A stretch of 64,000 nt of DNA from VAZQ01 sp963725185 (lineage in GTDB: Bacteria; Pseudomonadota; Alphaproteobacteria; Rhizobiales; Xanthobacteraceae). Numbering within the stretch: position 1 is the stretch's first letter; each line of letters begins with the position of its first letter. Shown in pieces: positions 1 through 9,791 of this stretch. Position numbers and translations under genes: made by a program. The notes beneath the pieces are model-generated. The model made no database searches. It was not told the DNA's origin and was given only the letters and a program-made list of their open reading frames with translations. The stretch lies in contig CAVRXO010000012.1 in the NCBI GenBank assembly GCA_963725185.1, forward strand, positions 1 to 64,000, given 5' to 3'.

Positions 1-48
1 TCCGTCAGGGAGCCGGCGCACCGGCCTCCTTATGACTAGTCAGAAGCG

Positions 49-318
49 ATGGAGGATTTCTTGAAGGTCTGGGCCGTTCAGGATGCCAAGGCGCGCTTCA
101 GCGAGCTGTTGGACACCTGCCTGCGCGAGGGCCCGCAGGTCGTCACCAAGCGCGGCGCCGAAGCCGCCGTTCTGGTGCCGGTGGAGGATTGGCGACGCTT
201 GCAGCGATCTGCCCGCCCGACGCTGAAAGAACTGCTGCTCGCCGACAAGCCGCGGGCGGAGCTGCAATTGCCGGCCGCGGCAAGCGTCGGCGGCGGACGC
301 CGAGCGCGTATCGTGTGA
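49..318 (+). CDS. Phd/YefM-type antitoxin of a VapBC-like pair
   Basis: This is an 89-residue protein with the N-terminal pattern of Phd/YefM antitoxins (VQDAKARFSELLDTC, about residues 9-23), the DNA-binding and dimerisation part of the family. The C-terminal third, rich in Ala, Arg and Gly, would wrap the toxin. It ends 4 bases before the GTG start of the PIN-domain toxin gene, the usual two-gene toxin-antitoxin layout. Such antitoxins normally repress their own operon; no operator was identified. The family is assigned from the motif only. Confidence 0.8.
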   Translation: MEDFLKVWAVQDAKARFSELLDTCLREGPQVVTKRGAEAAVLVPVEDWRRLQRSARPTLKELLLADKPRAELQLPAAASVGGGRRARIV

Positions 319-322
319 GCTC

Positions 323-736
323 GTGTATCTGCTCGATACCAACGTCGTCTCGGAGCTGCGGCGACCGCGCCCGCATGGCGCATTACTGGCTTGGTTGCGT
401 GAGATATCGGATGCGGACCTGCACCTGTCGGCCGTCACGATCGGCGAGCTGCAGGCCGGAATCGAGATGACTCGCGAGCAGGATCCCGCCAAGGCGGCGG
501 AGATCGAAGCTTGGCTGAGGAAATCGCCCAGACCTACAACGTCCTGCCGATGGACGCCGGCGCTTTCCGCGCCTTGGCCCGCCTCATGCATCGACGCCCC
601 GACGATCTCATCGAGAATGCGAGGATCGCGGCAACCGCCGTCGTGCACAACTTGACGGTCGGCGACCCGCAGCGTCCGCGACTTCGACCGCCTCGGCGTG
701 AGAACGCTGAACCCCTTTGCAGCCCGCAAGGCTTGA
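323..736 (+). CDS. PIN-domain toxin (VapC-like), frame broken twice
   Basis: The N-terminus YLLDTNVVSELRRP carries the first acidic residue of the PIN ribonuclease fold, and ELQAGIEMTRE carries the conserved Glu of the second motif. The chain then continues in a second frame (EEIAQTYNVLPMDAGAFRALARLMHRR from about 516) and a third (the end at 734-736). A missing G near 516 and an extra G near 661 explain both breaks, and the repaired protein is about 137 residues, normal for VapC. The start is GTG, 4 bases after the antitoxin stop. PIN toxins cleave RNA, often tRNA, when the antitoxin is lost. Given the error load of this window, it is probably intact in the organism. Confidence 0.75.
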
Positions 737-837
737 GATTAGGAACGATCTGGATCATGCGGACCGGCGAGTACGTGCCGTCGTTCGTCACTTGTTGGGT
801 GCTGTGATGGAAGCAAAAAACGAAGGACCGCCCGTTT

Positions 838-1032
838 TTGGACGTGGTGGCCCTGCCCACTGACCTCCCTTCAGAGAGTTCTGCACGAGGGCAGGTCGGT
901 ACCGTCGTCGAGCAGCTGGACGGCAGAACTTTACTTGTGGAATTCAGCGATGACGACGGTCGTGCATACGCGGTGGTGCCCTGCCCTCCCGAGGAGCTGC
1001 TCGTCCTGCACTACGTCCCGGATGCTGCCTGA
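838..1032 (+). CDS. DUF4926 domain protein
   Basis: This is a 64-residue protein read from a TTG codon. The pattern LDVVALPTDLP followed by GQVGTVVEQLDG and VEFSDDDGRAYAVV fits the small DUF4926 beta-barrel-like family, whose function is unknown to me. An ATG at 807 lies in another frame and runs into the five-T tract just before the start, so the true N-terminus may be at 807 with a miscounted homopolymer. It sits next to the toxin-antitoxin pair, where such small proteins are common. No operon link can be shown. Confidence 0.6.
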   Translation: MDVVALPTDLPSESSARGQVGTVVEQLDGRTLLVEFSDDDGRAYAVVPCPPEELLVLHYVPDAA

Positions 1033-1049
1033 ACTCGCAAATCACCAAT

Positions 1050-1730
1050 TCACGTAATATGAGTTCTAACGCTATAGTTGTTGATCGCACCAGCGGTGAC
1101 CCAGACCGTGAAAAATGGTTCCGAGTTGCGCATCGTCGTGAGAACCACGCGCATTTCCAACGGCATGAAAAAATCGTCCTCCGGCCACATCATGTGCCAG
1201 CCGCCCACACTAGCGTCCACCTTGCCCGAATAGAGAGGCGCGCGGTCGGTAAATTCATACATATATTCCCGTACAATCGGCAAATGATATACGCCGGAAT
1301 ATTGATGGCGCTCAAGACCCAGGCCTCGCAGCCATTCTACGACTTTGCGCCGCCGTAGAGACAAACCGCCTCAATGGGAGGAAACGATTCCGCCCGCACA
1401 GCATAAAGCGGCTCACCAGTGCAGAAAATTTCCTCGAACTGCGGCGACCGCTTGCGCTCGACACGATAACTCTCCTCTTCGTCGAGATAGGTTGCTCCGA
1501 ATAGGTCAAGCGGCGCCGCTCGGCAAGTTGAGCTCTGCGAGCAGTGATTTATCGATTGTAATGATATGCCGGAGGCTCTTGAGGGCCTTCGCTTCCGGCG
1601 GGAGCGCATTGGGCATGTCGCGGCGCTCGCCGCCCCAATAGCCACCAAGCCGAGCAGACGGTGACCCGGTCAGCACGAAACAGGGCCGCGCGAGCGACTC
1701 GCCCTCGGCAATCAGATCATCGAGCTTCAT
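1050..1730 (-). CDS. Hypothetical protein, broken in two places
   Basis: Three consecutive minus-strand frames join into one plausible protein of about 225 residues. The pieces are MKLDDLIAEGESLARPCFVL (from 1730), PLDLFGATYLDEEESYRVER (around 1490-1430), and VVEWLRGLGLERHQYSGVYH onward to the stop at 1050. The breaks lie near 1505 and 1350. I do not recognise the family. It has no signal peptide or clear membrane segment and is rich in aromatic residues in its last third. Base composition is more AT-rich than the genes to its right, which with the neighbouring toxin-antitoxin genes suggests an accessory patch. Confidence 0.5.
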
Positions 1731-1836
1731 CCGACCCCGCAATACTTCCGTAGCAAGCCGTTGAGCAGTTTCCAGCGCCCGAAGAATGTCAAAGAATGAG
1801 ATCGGGCTTGGCTATCGAGGCTGCACGGCAGATCGA

Positions 1837-1859
1837 CCGGCCCCCCGTAGGGGGGCCGG
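1837..1859. repeat. GC stem-loop after the PQQ dehydrogenase gene
   Basis: Near-perfect inverted repeat: CCGGCCCCCC and GGGGGGCCGG around a short GTA loop. It lies about 30 bases past the stop of the minus-strand dehydrogenase. It has no T run, so it is more likely an intergenic palindrome or mRNA end stabiliser than a classical terminator. The flanking GGCGCACCGGC also occurs near base 15. Confidence 0.6.
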
Positions 1860-1887
1860 CGCACCGGCACCCTCTGCTCAGACCCCA

Positions 1888-3624
1888 TCACAGCGAGAAC
1901 ACGTACAGCACGGTGGCGTTGCGCTGCTCCTTGAGCTCCGGCGTGTTGACGAGCTTGGCTGCGGGCGGCGCTGCTCGGACCGGCCGCGATCGCCATATAT
2001 TGCTTGCCGTTGACCGCGAAGGTCATCGGCGGGGCGGAGAAGCCGGAGCCGACATTGACCTTCCACAACTCCTCGAGGGTGGTGTCGTCATAGGCCGCGA
2101 CCGTGCCGTCGAGCGAGCCCGAGGAAGACGAGCCCGCCGGCGGTCGCGAGCGTGCCGCTATAGTTGGGATAGGGCAGGTGCAGGTTCTTCTTGATCTCGC
2201 CGGTCATCGGATCGACGGCGGTCAGATCGCTCTCGTAGCGCTCGTCGGTCTTGTAGGCGCCGCCTGCGGGCGTACCAGCCCTGTTCGCTTCTTGGCCAAG
2301 TCCTTGTCGATGGTCGACGTCGTCGCAGGCGGTCAGCGCCGGGATGTAGAGCAGCTTGGTGCGCGGGCTGTAGGACGACGGCCAGTAGTTGTTGCCGCCG
2401 GTCGGTTCGGACAGACCTTCTTGATCGGGTTTTCCGGGGTCTGATTGGCAACGCCCGAATAGGTCTGGATGTCCTTGGCTCGGATCGTAGTCGACCGGCT
2501 TGCCGGTCTTCTGGTCGATGCCCTTGGTCCAGTTGATGTTCTCCATAGGGCTTGGCCATGACGATCTGGCCGTTGTTGCGGTCCATGGTGTAGACGAAGC
2601 CGTTGCGGCCCGAATGCGTGATGAGCTTGCGCGGCTGCCCGTCGATCGTCGCGCGTCGATCAGGATGTGGGTGCCGACCTCGTCGAAATCCCACATGTCG
2701 CCGGGCGTGTACTGGAAGTACCAGTTCATCTGGCCGGTCTCGCCGGATCCCAGGAGATGGCGCTGTTGGTGTAGAGATTGTCGCCGGGCCGCACCCGCGG
2801 ATCGATCATCGGCACCGGGTTGCCGGTGCCCCAGATCGTCTGGTTGGTGTCCGACGTCGTAGGTGCCGGTGACCCACACCGCCGCGCCGCCGGTCTGCCA
2901 GGCATTGTTCTTGTCCTTCCAGGTCTCGCTGCCGGGCTCGCCGGGCGCCGGAATGGTGTATTTGCGCCACAGCAGCTTGCCGGTCGCGGCATCGAGCGCC
3001 GCCGATGAAATCGCGCACGCCGCGGTCGCCGCCGGCCGCGCCGACGATGATCTTGTCCTTGACGGCGAGCGGCGCGGCGGTGATCTGCACCTCGGGCTGA
3101 TCGGTCGAGAGGTTGGTCTCCCAGACGACCTTGCCGGTGTCCTTGTCGGTGGCGATGATGCGCGGCGGATAGCTGGCGCCGGAGATCACGTAACTTCCCC
3201 ACAGCGCGACGCCGCGATTGGCGATCGGCGCCTTCTCCTGCTTGGGATTCATGCGCCAGACGATGCGGCCGGCATTGCCCGAGCGCACGTCGATCTTGTA
3301 GACGATGCCCCACAGATCGACCATGTACATGAAGCCGTCCTCGACCAGCGGCGTCGCCTCGAGGTTCTCGTTGACCGCCGGTGCCGCCGAGCGCGACCGC
3401 ATAGGCGAGCTTGAGGTTCTTGACGTTGTCTTGTTGATCTGGTCGAGCGGCGAGAAACGCTGGCCGTCATAGGTGCGGTGGTTCATCAGCCAGTTCTGCG
3501 GCTCCTTGTCCGCATTGATCAGCCGGTCCGACGTCACGTCGGCCGCCAAGGCCGGCCACGCGGCGATCACGACCGTGCTCAGAAGCACGGCTTTGCAGAC
3601 GAGGCGACGGCGATTGATGCCCAT
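1888..3624 (-). CDS. PQQ-dependent (quinoprotein) dehydrogenase, many frameshifts
   Basis: The N-terminal signal peptide (MGINRRRLVCKAVLLSTVVI, cut near ALAAD) is followed by family landmarks INADKEPQNWLMNHRTYDGQ, GRIVWRMNPKQEK, PGDNLYTNSAISWDP, GGNNYWPSSYSP and SGTLATAGGLVFLG, then a C-terminus reading NATVLYVFSL before the stop at 1888. The pieces are in order but spread over three frames, with about eight single-base breaks. The repaired length is about 578 residues, typical of periplasmic PQQ alcohol dehydrogenases without a fused haem domain. After the catalytic Asp of SWDP the +2 residue reads Ala, as in calcium types rather than the Asp of lanthanide XoxF, but a break lies two codons away. 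It is last in a minus-strand operon with a molybdenum hydroxylase. Substrate unknown. Confidence 0.85.
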
Positions 3625-3697
3625 GTTGCGTGCTCCCTGGTGGCTTGTTCGTGGCGATCCGGCACCACTTTGTCGAACGCGAAGCGTCGGCCGAAGC

Positions 3698-4483
3698 TTA
3701 GCCCGGCTCCATGCCGTGCGCCACGATCACCGGCGCGGCCGCGGGCGACGACAGGAACTTGAGGAATGCCGCGGCAGCCGCGGGCTCGCGCGCATTCGCG
3801 GCCACGCCCGCCGACATCACGATCCTGCCCGTGAGCGCGGGCGGCAACGGAAACACCAGCTCGATGCCGGTGACCGGCTTGAGGCCGTCGATCTGGTTGA
3901 TGCCGAGCTGCGCGGCGCCGCTGGCGACCAGCTCGCCGGTCGCGGTGGCCGGGCCGGTCAGCTTGATCCGGGGCTTGAGCACGTCCGTCAGCCCCTGCTG
4001 ATCGAGATAGCGCGCCAGATAGATGCCGCCGAGGCTGCCGCCCGCCGGATCCGGATAGGCGATCGAAGCCGCCGCCAGCAGGGCGCGCTTGAAATCATCG
4101 TCGGAGCCGATGTCGGGCTTGGGCGCCCCGGCACGCACCGCGACACCGACGGAGGAGCGCGCCGCGTCGATGACGCTGCCCGGCCTGATCTTGCCTTGTT
4201 GTTGCAGATCCGCGATCGCGGCCTGGCTGTGCGCCACCACGTCGGCGAGCTCGCCGTCCTGGATCCGGCGCGTAACCGGCGCGGCGCCGGCGTGATCGAT
4301 CTTGAGCGTGTGACCGGTCGCGCTCTGGAACGGGCCGGCGAGGCCTTCGAGAATCGGCAGCAGATTGGTCGTGGTCAGGACCTTGATCTCGGCCGCGCCG
4401 GCTTGATCGAAGTGGCTCGAAGCCAGCAGAAGCACCGCAAGGCCCGCCGCAAGAGCTCCGCGCGCGAATGATCGTCTCACCAT
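3698..4483 (-). CDS. ModA-like periplasmic binding protein
   Basis: The protein is 261 residues with an export signal (MVRRSFARGALAAGLAVLLLA) and then EIKVLTTTNLLPILEGLAGPF, the opening strand-helix of extracellular type II binding proteins of the molybdate/tungstate-like group. GELADVVAHSQAAIADL and GTATGELVASGAAQLGINQ-type segments fit that fold. The ATG at 4483 is chosen because GGAGGAAA precedes it; a longer frame upstream lacks this. It sits between a molybdopterin enzyme gene and the PQQ dehydrogenase gene, with no permease or ATPase. It may bind molybdate or a substrate for these enzymes; both are inference. Confidence 0.75.
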   Translation of the reverse strand: MVRRSFARGALAAGLAVLLLASSHFDQAGAAEIKVLTTTNLLPILEGLAGPFQSATGHTLKIDHAGAAPVTRRIQDGELADVVAHSQAAIADLQQQGKIRPGSVIDAARSSVGVAVRAGAPKPDIGSDDDFKRALLAAASIAYPDPAGGSLGGIYLARYLDQQGLTDVLKPRIKLTGPATATGELVASGAAQLGINQIDGLKPVTGIELVFPLPPALTGRIVMSAGVAANAREPAAAAAFLKFLSSPAAAPVIVAHGMEPG

Positions 4484-4590
4484 CCATTTCCTCCCCGGCG
4501 GAGCACGTTTTTGGGGCTCGATCGCGTTTCCGCGCAACGACCATGCTCAACGATCACCGTTGGGGAGGCAAGGCCTGATTCACCTCCCCG

Positions 4591-6850
4591 TCACGTCTTG
4601 GCCGTTGCCAGCGCCGCCAGGACGCGCTCCGGCGTCATCGGATATTGCCGCAGCCGCACGCCGGTGGCGTCGAAGAAGGCGTTGGCGATGGCGGCGCCCG
4701 GCGGCGCCCATCACCTCCTCGCCGGCGCCGGTCGAGGGCTCGTCGAGCCGCTGGACCACGACCGGCGTGCACGTTCGGGATGCTCGGCGAAGCGCAGCAC
4801 CGGATAGCTCACCCAGTCGAGGCTGGTGACGTTGCTGTTGGCGAACGTGACCTCCTCCTTCAGCATCCGGCTCGTCGCCTGCACCATCATGCCGATGATC
4901 TGGTTCTCGACCAGCGCCGGATTGACCGCGAGGCCGGCGTCGAGCGCGCCGTAGAGGTGCTTGGCGACGATGTCGCCGGTGCGCTTGTTGACCTCGATCT
5001 CGGCGACCGCGGCGCCGAACGAGACATGGTGGGTGCCGATGCCGATGCCGCGGCCGGTCACCACCTCGGCGTCGGACAGCTGCGAGGCCGCGAGCCGCGG
5101 CGTCCAGCCGGCCGCGGCCGCGGCGGCGTTGAGCACGCCGAGCCAGCGCTCGCTCGCCGATGTTGCGGCGGCGGAATTCGAGCGGATCGATCTTGGCCGC
5201 ATGGGCGAGCTCGTCGATGGTCTGCTCGGAGGCGAACGAGTAGTGCATGTCCATCGGCGAGCGCAGCGACGCGCCCTTGAGCAAGCCCGAGCATCGGCAC
5301 GGCGTGGCTGACGACGCGCCGGTTGGGGATCGCGTACATCGCGCCGGTGCTCATGCGGTTGACGATGATCGAGATGGAGCCGGCGGTGCGCTCCTTGGGC
5401 GGCGTCCGCAGCGCCAATTCGTGCGACGTCTCGTCGACGTGCCAGCCGTGCTGCCAGCCGTGATAGTCGTAGGCCACGATCTTGCCGTCGGCATCGATGG
5501 CGGCGCGCACCTCGGCGAGATGGGCCGGGCCGAAATTGTCCCAGCCGTGCTCGTCCCAGCGCATGAATTGCACGCGCACCGGCTGGCCGGCCAGCTGCGA
5601 CATGATGGCGGCGGCCTGCGCGGCGTCCTCGTAGCAGCTGTGGCCGAAGGTGCCGGAGCCTTCGTAGTACTGGACCCGCACCTTCTCGAGCCGGCAGGCC
5701 GAGCGTCTCGGCCGAGCATCGCGCGCGAATTGTAGACGTCCTGCGTCGAGGACATCACCAGCGGCGCCGTCGGCGGCCGACATCGGCGAGCGCGCAATTG
5801 GGGCCGAACGGCAGATGCGCCTGATAGGGCAGTGGTAGGTCGCCGACGCCACATGGGCGGCGGCCGCAAAGCCGCTTCGCCAGGTCGCCGTTGTCGACCA
5901 CCATGGTGTCGGTCGTCTTCGCCGCGCGCATCACCGCGTGCAGCTTGGCATTGCCCGGCAGCGAGGTGTCCGCCTGCCAGGTCGACCTTGAGCTGCTGGG
6001 CGGCCTTGACGGCATCCCATTCGCGCTCGGCGACGACGCCGACGAAATCGCCCTTGCGCACGACGCGCGCGCCGGGAATGTTGCGATCGAGCTCTCGTCG
6101 ATGCTCAGCAGCTTGGCGCCGGTGCCGTAGGCGCCCTGCCCGCGCGGCCGCACGATCCGACCGTGCAGCATGTCGGCGCACGCGCACGTGCTGCATGTGG
6201 GTGTATTTGGCGCTGACCTTGTCGGGCAGATCGAGCCGCGGCACGCGCGTGCCGACGAGCTTGTATTGGCTGACCGGCTTGCGCGGCGCCGTGCCGGTGA
6301 ACTTGAGATTGAACGGCTTGTCGCCGAGAAGCTCGCCGTAGCGCACCGACACGGCTGGTATCGCCGTCGACCGAGACGACGCCCTTCGCGACCGTCAGGT
6401 CGGCGACCGGCGCGCTCGAGCCGCGCCGACGGCGAGCCACAGCAGGACCTGCCGGGCCTCCGCGGCCGCGGCGCGCAGCTGCGGTCCGCCGCGCTCGATC
6501 GACGAGCTCGATCTGGTGGCGCCCTGGTCGGGCGTCACGTGGGTGTCGAGCCGCACGGCCGAGAGCTGGCCGATGTCGAGATCGAGCTCCTCGCCGGCGA
6601 TCTGCAACATGCCGGTGGTGTTGCCCTGGCCGAGCTCGCATTTTCCGAAAATGATGGTGGCGGTGTTGTCGGCGTGGATCTCGATCCAGGTATCGATCAG
6701 GTCGGGATCGGGCGAGTCGGCGGCCGCCGCGCGCGCGGTGCCCCCGGCCGGCGCGAGGCAGAAGCCGACGATGAGCGCACCGCCGCTCTTGAGAAGACCG
6801 CGGCGCGAGACTGTGGAGCCAATGGGGATGTCGGTGCGCATGTCGGTCAT
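4591..6850 (-). CDS. Molybdopterin-binding hydroxylase subunit (xanthine dehydrogenase family), many frameshifts
   Basis: This is the large catalytic subunit of the isoquinoline-1-oxidoreductase/aldehyde-oxidase type. The start (ATG at 6850) carries a twin-arginine signal, VSRRGLLKSGGALIVGFCLA, so the enzyme is exported folded. Landmarks include IIFGKCELGQGNTTGMLQIA, PTCYEDAA-like and DNFGPAHLAEVRAA segments, and EPSTGAGEEVMGAAPPGAA near the C-terminus, where the GEE Glu is the expected catalytic base. The last residues read RVLAALATAKT before the stop at 4591. At least six frame breaks are needed; the repaired protein is about 750 residues. The start overlaps the stop of the (2Fe-2S) gene (ATGA). 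The partner domain carries the clusters; no FAD subunit is present, so electrons probably go to a cytochrome. Confidence 0.8.
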
Positions 6851-7356
6851 GGCGTCTCTCCTGCCATGACGCGGGACGCGAGCTTGATCGCCTTCATGAC
6901 CCGCGGATAGGTTCCGCAGCGGCACAGATGCCCGTTCATGTGCTGCCTGATCTGCGTATCGGTGGGGCGCGGATTCTGCGCCAGGAGCTCGGATGCCTTC
7001 ACGATCATTCCGTTGATGCAGTAGCCGCAGTGGGGCGCCTGCTCGTCGATGAAGGCCTGCTGCAGCGGATGCAGCGCCGGCGCTGGCGCGAGCTTCCTCT
7101 GCTCCGCATGCCAGGCCGCCAAGCCTTCGAGCGTCGTCACCGACTTGCCGACGACGGCCGCGACCGGCGTCACGCAGGAGCGGATCTCGACGCCGTCCGC
7201 CAGCACCGAGCACGAGCCGCATTGGGCAAGCCCGCAGCCGAACTTCGGTCCATGCAGGGCGAGCTCGTTCGCAAGCACATACAGCAACGGCGTGTCCGGG
7301 TCGGAGGCAACCGGCCAAGTGCGCCCATTGACCTTGATGTTCAGCTCATCCGCCAT
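6847..7356 (-). CDS. (2Fe-2S) subunit of molybdenum hydroxylase
   Basis: The protein is 169 residues with both cluster-binding patterns of the family: FGCGLAQCGSCSVLADG (plant-type cluster, residues about 39-55) and HCGYCINGM with HLCRCGTY (all-helical domain, about 110-148). It passes electrons from the molybdenum cofactor subunit encoded immediately downstream, whose ATG overlaps this stop. It has no own signal peptide, so it is presumably carried through the Tat system by its partner. It is the first gene of a four-gene minus-strand operon. Confidence 0.92.
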   Translation of the reverse strand: MADELNIKVNGRTWPVASDPDTPLLYVLANELALHGPKFGCGLAQCGSCSVLADGVEIRSCVTPVAAVVGKSVTTLEGLAAWHAEQRKLAPAPALHPLQQAFIDEQAPHCGYCINGMIVKASELLAQNPRPTDTQIRQHMNGHLCRCGTYPRVMKAIKLASRVMAGETP

Positions 7357-7441
7357 TGTGTTGCTCCCATGGCTTGATCGCTAAGCAGGTTGAACACTAT
7401 CACGGCCGGCGGCTCGATTCACGGCCTTCCGAACGGGCTCT

Positions 7442-7513
7442 GTAGCCCGCATGGAGCGCAGCGCAATGCGGGAGCGGCGGTCCCGCATTACGCAAGCGCT
7501 CCATGCGGGCTAC
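7442..7513. repeat. Palindromic intergenic repeat, family B copy 1
   Basis: Its ends are an 18-base inverted repeat (GTAGCCCGCATGGAGCGC and its complement) enclosing CAATGCGGG and CCCGCATT arms. The same design occurs at 36928-37065. It lies between divergent genes. Confidence 0.8.
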
Positions 7514-7593
7514 GACTTGAAGCAGGCCCCTTTCGCTGCCCGACGCAACTGGCGTATCCTCCGCGGCAAAGCAGAACAAATCAGGAGGAAACG

Positions 7594-9657
7594 CATGCGC
7601 CTGCACCCAAGGCTGGGGGCTCGTCTTGAGCAGCCCGCGCCGCTTCGTCCCATCGGCCTTGCCGTCATCGGCATCGCCCTCATGGGCTGCGCCCAGACCG
7701 CCAACGCACGGGTGACGCAGATCGTGATCAAGACGGTGGAATCGCCGGCCTTCGCCGGCAAGACCTTCGGGGCGGTCGGCGCCTATGAGCGCATCAGCGG
7801 ACAAATCATCGGCGAGGTCGATCCGAACGATCGGCACAACGCCATCATCGTCGATATCGGCCTTGCCCCCAAGAATCCGAACGGCACCGTCACCTATTCG
7901 ACCGATTTCCAGATCCTGCGGCCGATCGACGGTGCCAAGGGCAACCGCCGGCTCATCTACGAGATCACCAACCGCGGCCGCACCAATGCGCTCGAGATGC
8001 TCAACGACAGCCCGACCGGCAATGACGTCGATACCTCCGGCGATGCCGGCAACGGCTTCCTCATGCGCCAGGGCTACGTGCTTCTGGAAAGCGGCTGGGA
8101 CGTCCCGCCGCCCGCCGGCAAATCGTTCTCGGTGACGGTGCCGATCGCGAAAAACCCGGACGGCTCGCCGATCACCGGCCCGGCCACCGAGGAGTTCGTC
8201 ATCGACAAGGGCCAAACGCCGGCCCGGCAGAGGCTCAACTATCCGGCCGCCAGCCCCGACAAGTCGAAGGCGAGCCTGACGGTGCGCAAGAACTACGCCG
8301 ACGCGCCGATCGCGGTGCCGGCATCGGATTGGGATTACGCCGACGCCAAGCTCAATTCAGTCAAATTGACGTCGGGCAATTTCGGCGGCCCCGGCTCGTT
8401 CGGACCGACGGCGCTCTACGAGTTCACCTACATTGCGCGCGACCCCACCGTGGTGGGCCTGGGCTTCGCCGCGATCCGCGATCTCGCGACCTTCCTGCGC
8501 AACGCCAAGGCCGACGACCAGGGCACGCCCAATCCGCTCGCCGGCGACGTTCAGTTCATCTACACGTTCTGCTCCTCGCAGCCGTGCCGCACCATGCATG
8601 ATTTCGTGCAGCTCGGCTTCAACGAGACCGAGAATGCCGCCGGCGCCGCGCCCGCCAAGGCCTTCGACGGAATCTTGAACTGGAAGGCCGGCGGCAGCGG
8701 GATCTTCATGAACTACCGCTTCGGCCAGCCGGTGCGGACCCATCGCCAGCACATCGCGCGCTGGACGCCCGAATATCAGTTCCCGTTTGCCGACCAGAAG
8801 CTCACCGACACGGTCACCGGCAAGACCGACTACCGCCTGCGCCGCTGCGAGGAGAGCAACACCTGCCCGAAGATATTCGAGGCCAATTCATCCAACGAAT
8901 ATTGGGCGAAGGCCGCCTCGATGATGCAGACCGATGCGCAAGGCCACGATCTGCCCGGCGTCGACAACGTGCGCTACTACCTGCTCTCGAGCTTCCCGCA
9001 TGGGGGCGGAAACGGCCGTGGAATTTGCGCGCAGCCCAGAAGTCCGCTGCGCCCCAATGCGGCGTTGCGCGCGCTTCTGGTCGATCTCGACGCCTGGGTG
9101 ACCGAGGGCGAGGCGCCGCCCAAGGATCGCATGCCGCGCGTCGCCGACGGCACGCTGGCGCCGCCGTCGCCGCAATCCGGCATGGGATTCCCGCAGATCC
9201 CGGGCGTGGTCTACAACGGCGTGCATCATACCGGCGACCTGTTCGACTTCGGCCCCGACTTCGACAAGGGCCTGTTGTCGGTGCTGCCGCCCAAGCTCCT
9301 CGGCACGCCCTATCCGGTGCTTCGTTCCCAAGACCGATGCCGACGGCAACGACGTCGCCGGCATTCGCGTACCCGAGGTCGCGGTGCCGGTCGCGACCTA
9401 TACGGGCTGGGCGTTGCGGGCGGACGGGCTCGACGGCTGCGATGCCGCCGGCCAAAAAATCGCTTTCGCCAAGACCAAGGCCGAGCGGCTCGCCGCCGGC
9501 GATCCGCGCCTTTCGCTGGAGGAAAGGTATGCGGATCACGCCGCCTATGTGGGCCTGGTGACCCGCGCCGCGCGAGGACCTCAAGGCGCAGCGGCTGCTG
9601 CTCGACGAGGACGTCGCCGCCACCATCGCGGCCGCGCAAGCCGCCAGCGTTCCGTGA
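7594..9657 (+). CDS. Alpha/beta hydrolase domain protein, two frameshifts
   Basis: This is a secreted protein of about 687 residues. The N-terminus has a hydrophobic export segment ending in MGCAQTANA, possibly a lipobox at GCAQ. It is followed by ARVTQIVIKTVESPAFAGKT and SGQIIGEVDPNDRHNAIIVD, the pattern of the large alpha/beta-hydrolase-domain family often annotated simply as such in soil bacteria. The frame is intact to about 9320, where an extra C shifts it. It continues as VPKTDADGNDVAGIRVPEVA, is shifted again near 9568, and ends AQAASVP at 9657. The start ATG has AGGAGG before it. The family's substrate is unknown to me. It is followed 134 bases later by the haem/propeller fusion gene. 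Confidence 0.75.
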
Positions 9658-9791
9658 GAGAGGCGCTCAACGGAGGGAAAACTTCGACAACAGATCGGAG
9701 CAAAAGAACATCGTGCGAGGCTTCGACACAAGTGCTGTCGAAGAATGGTGCAGTTGTTGGAGCGATCACCTTGAACCAGTGGAGGACCGTC

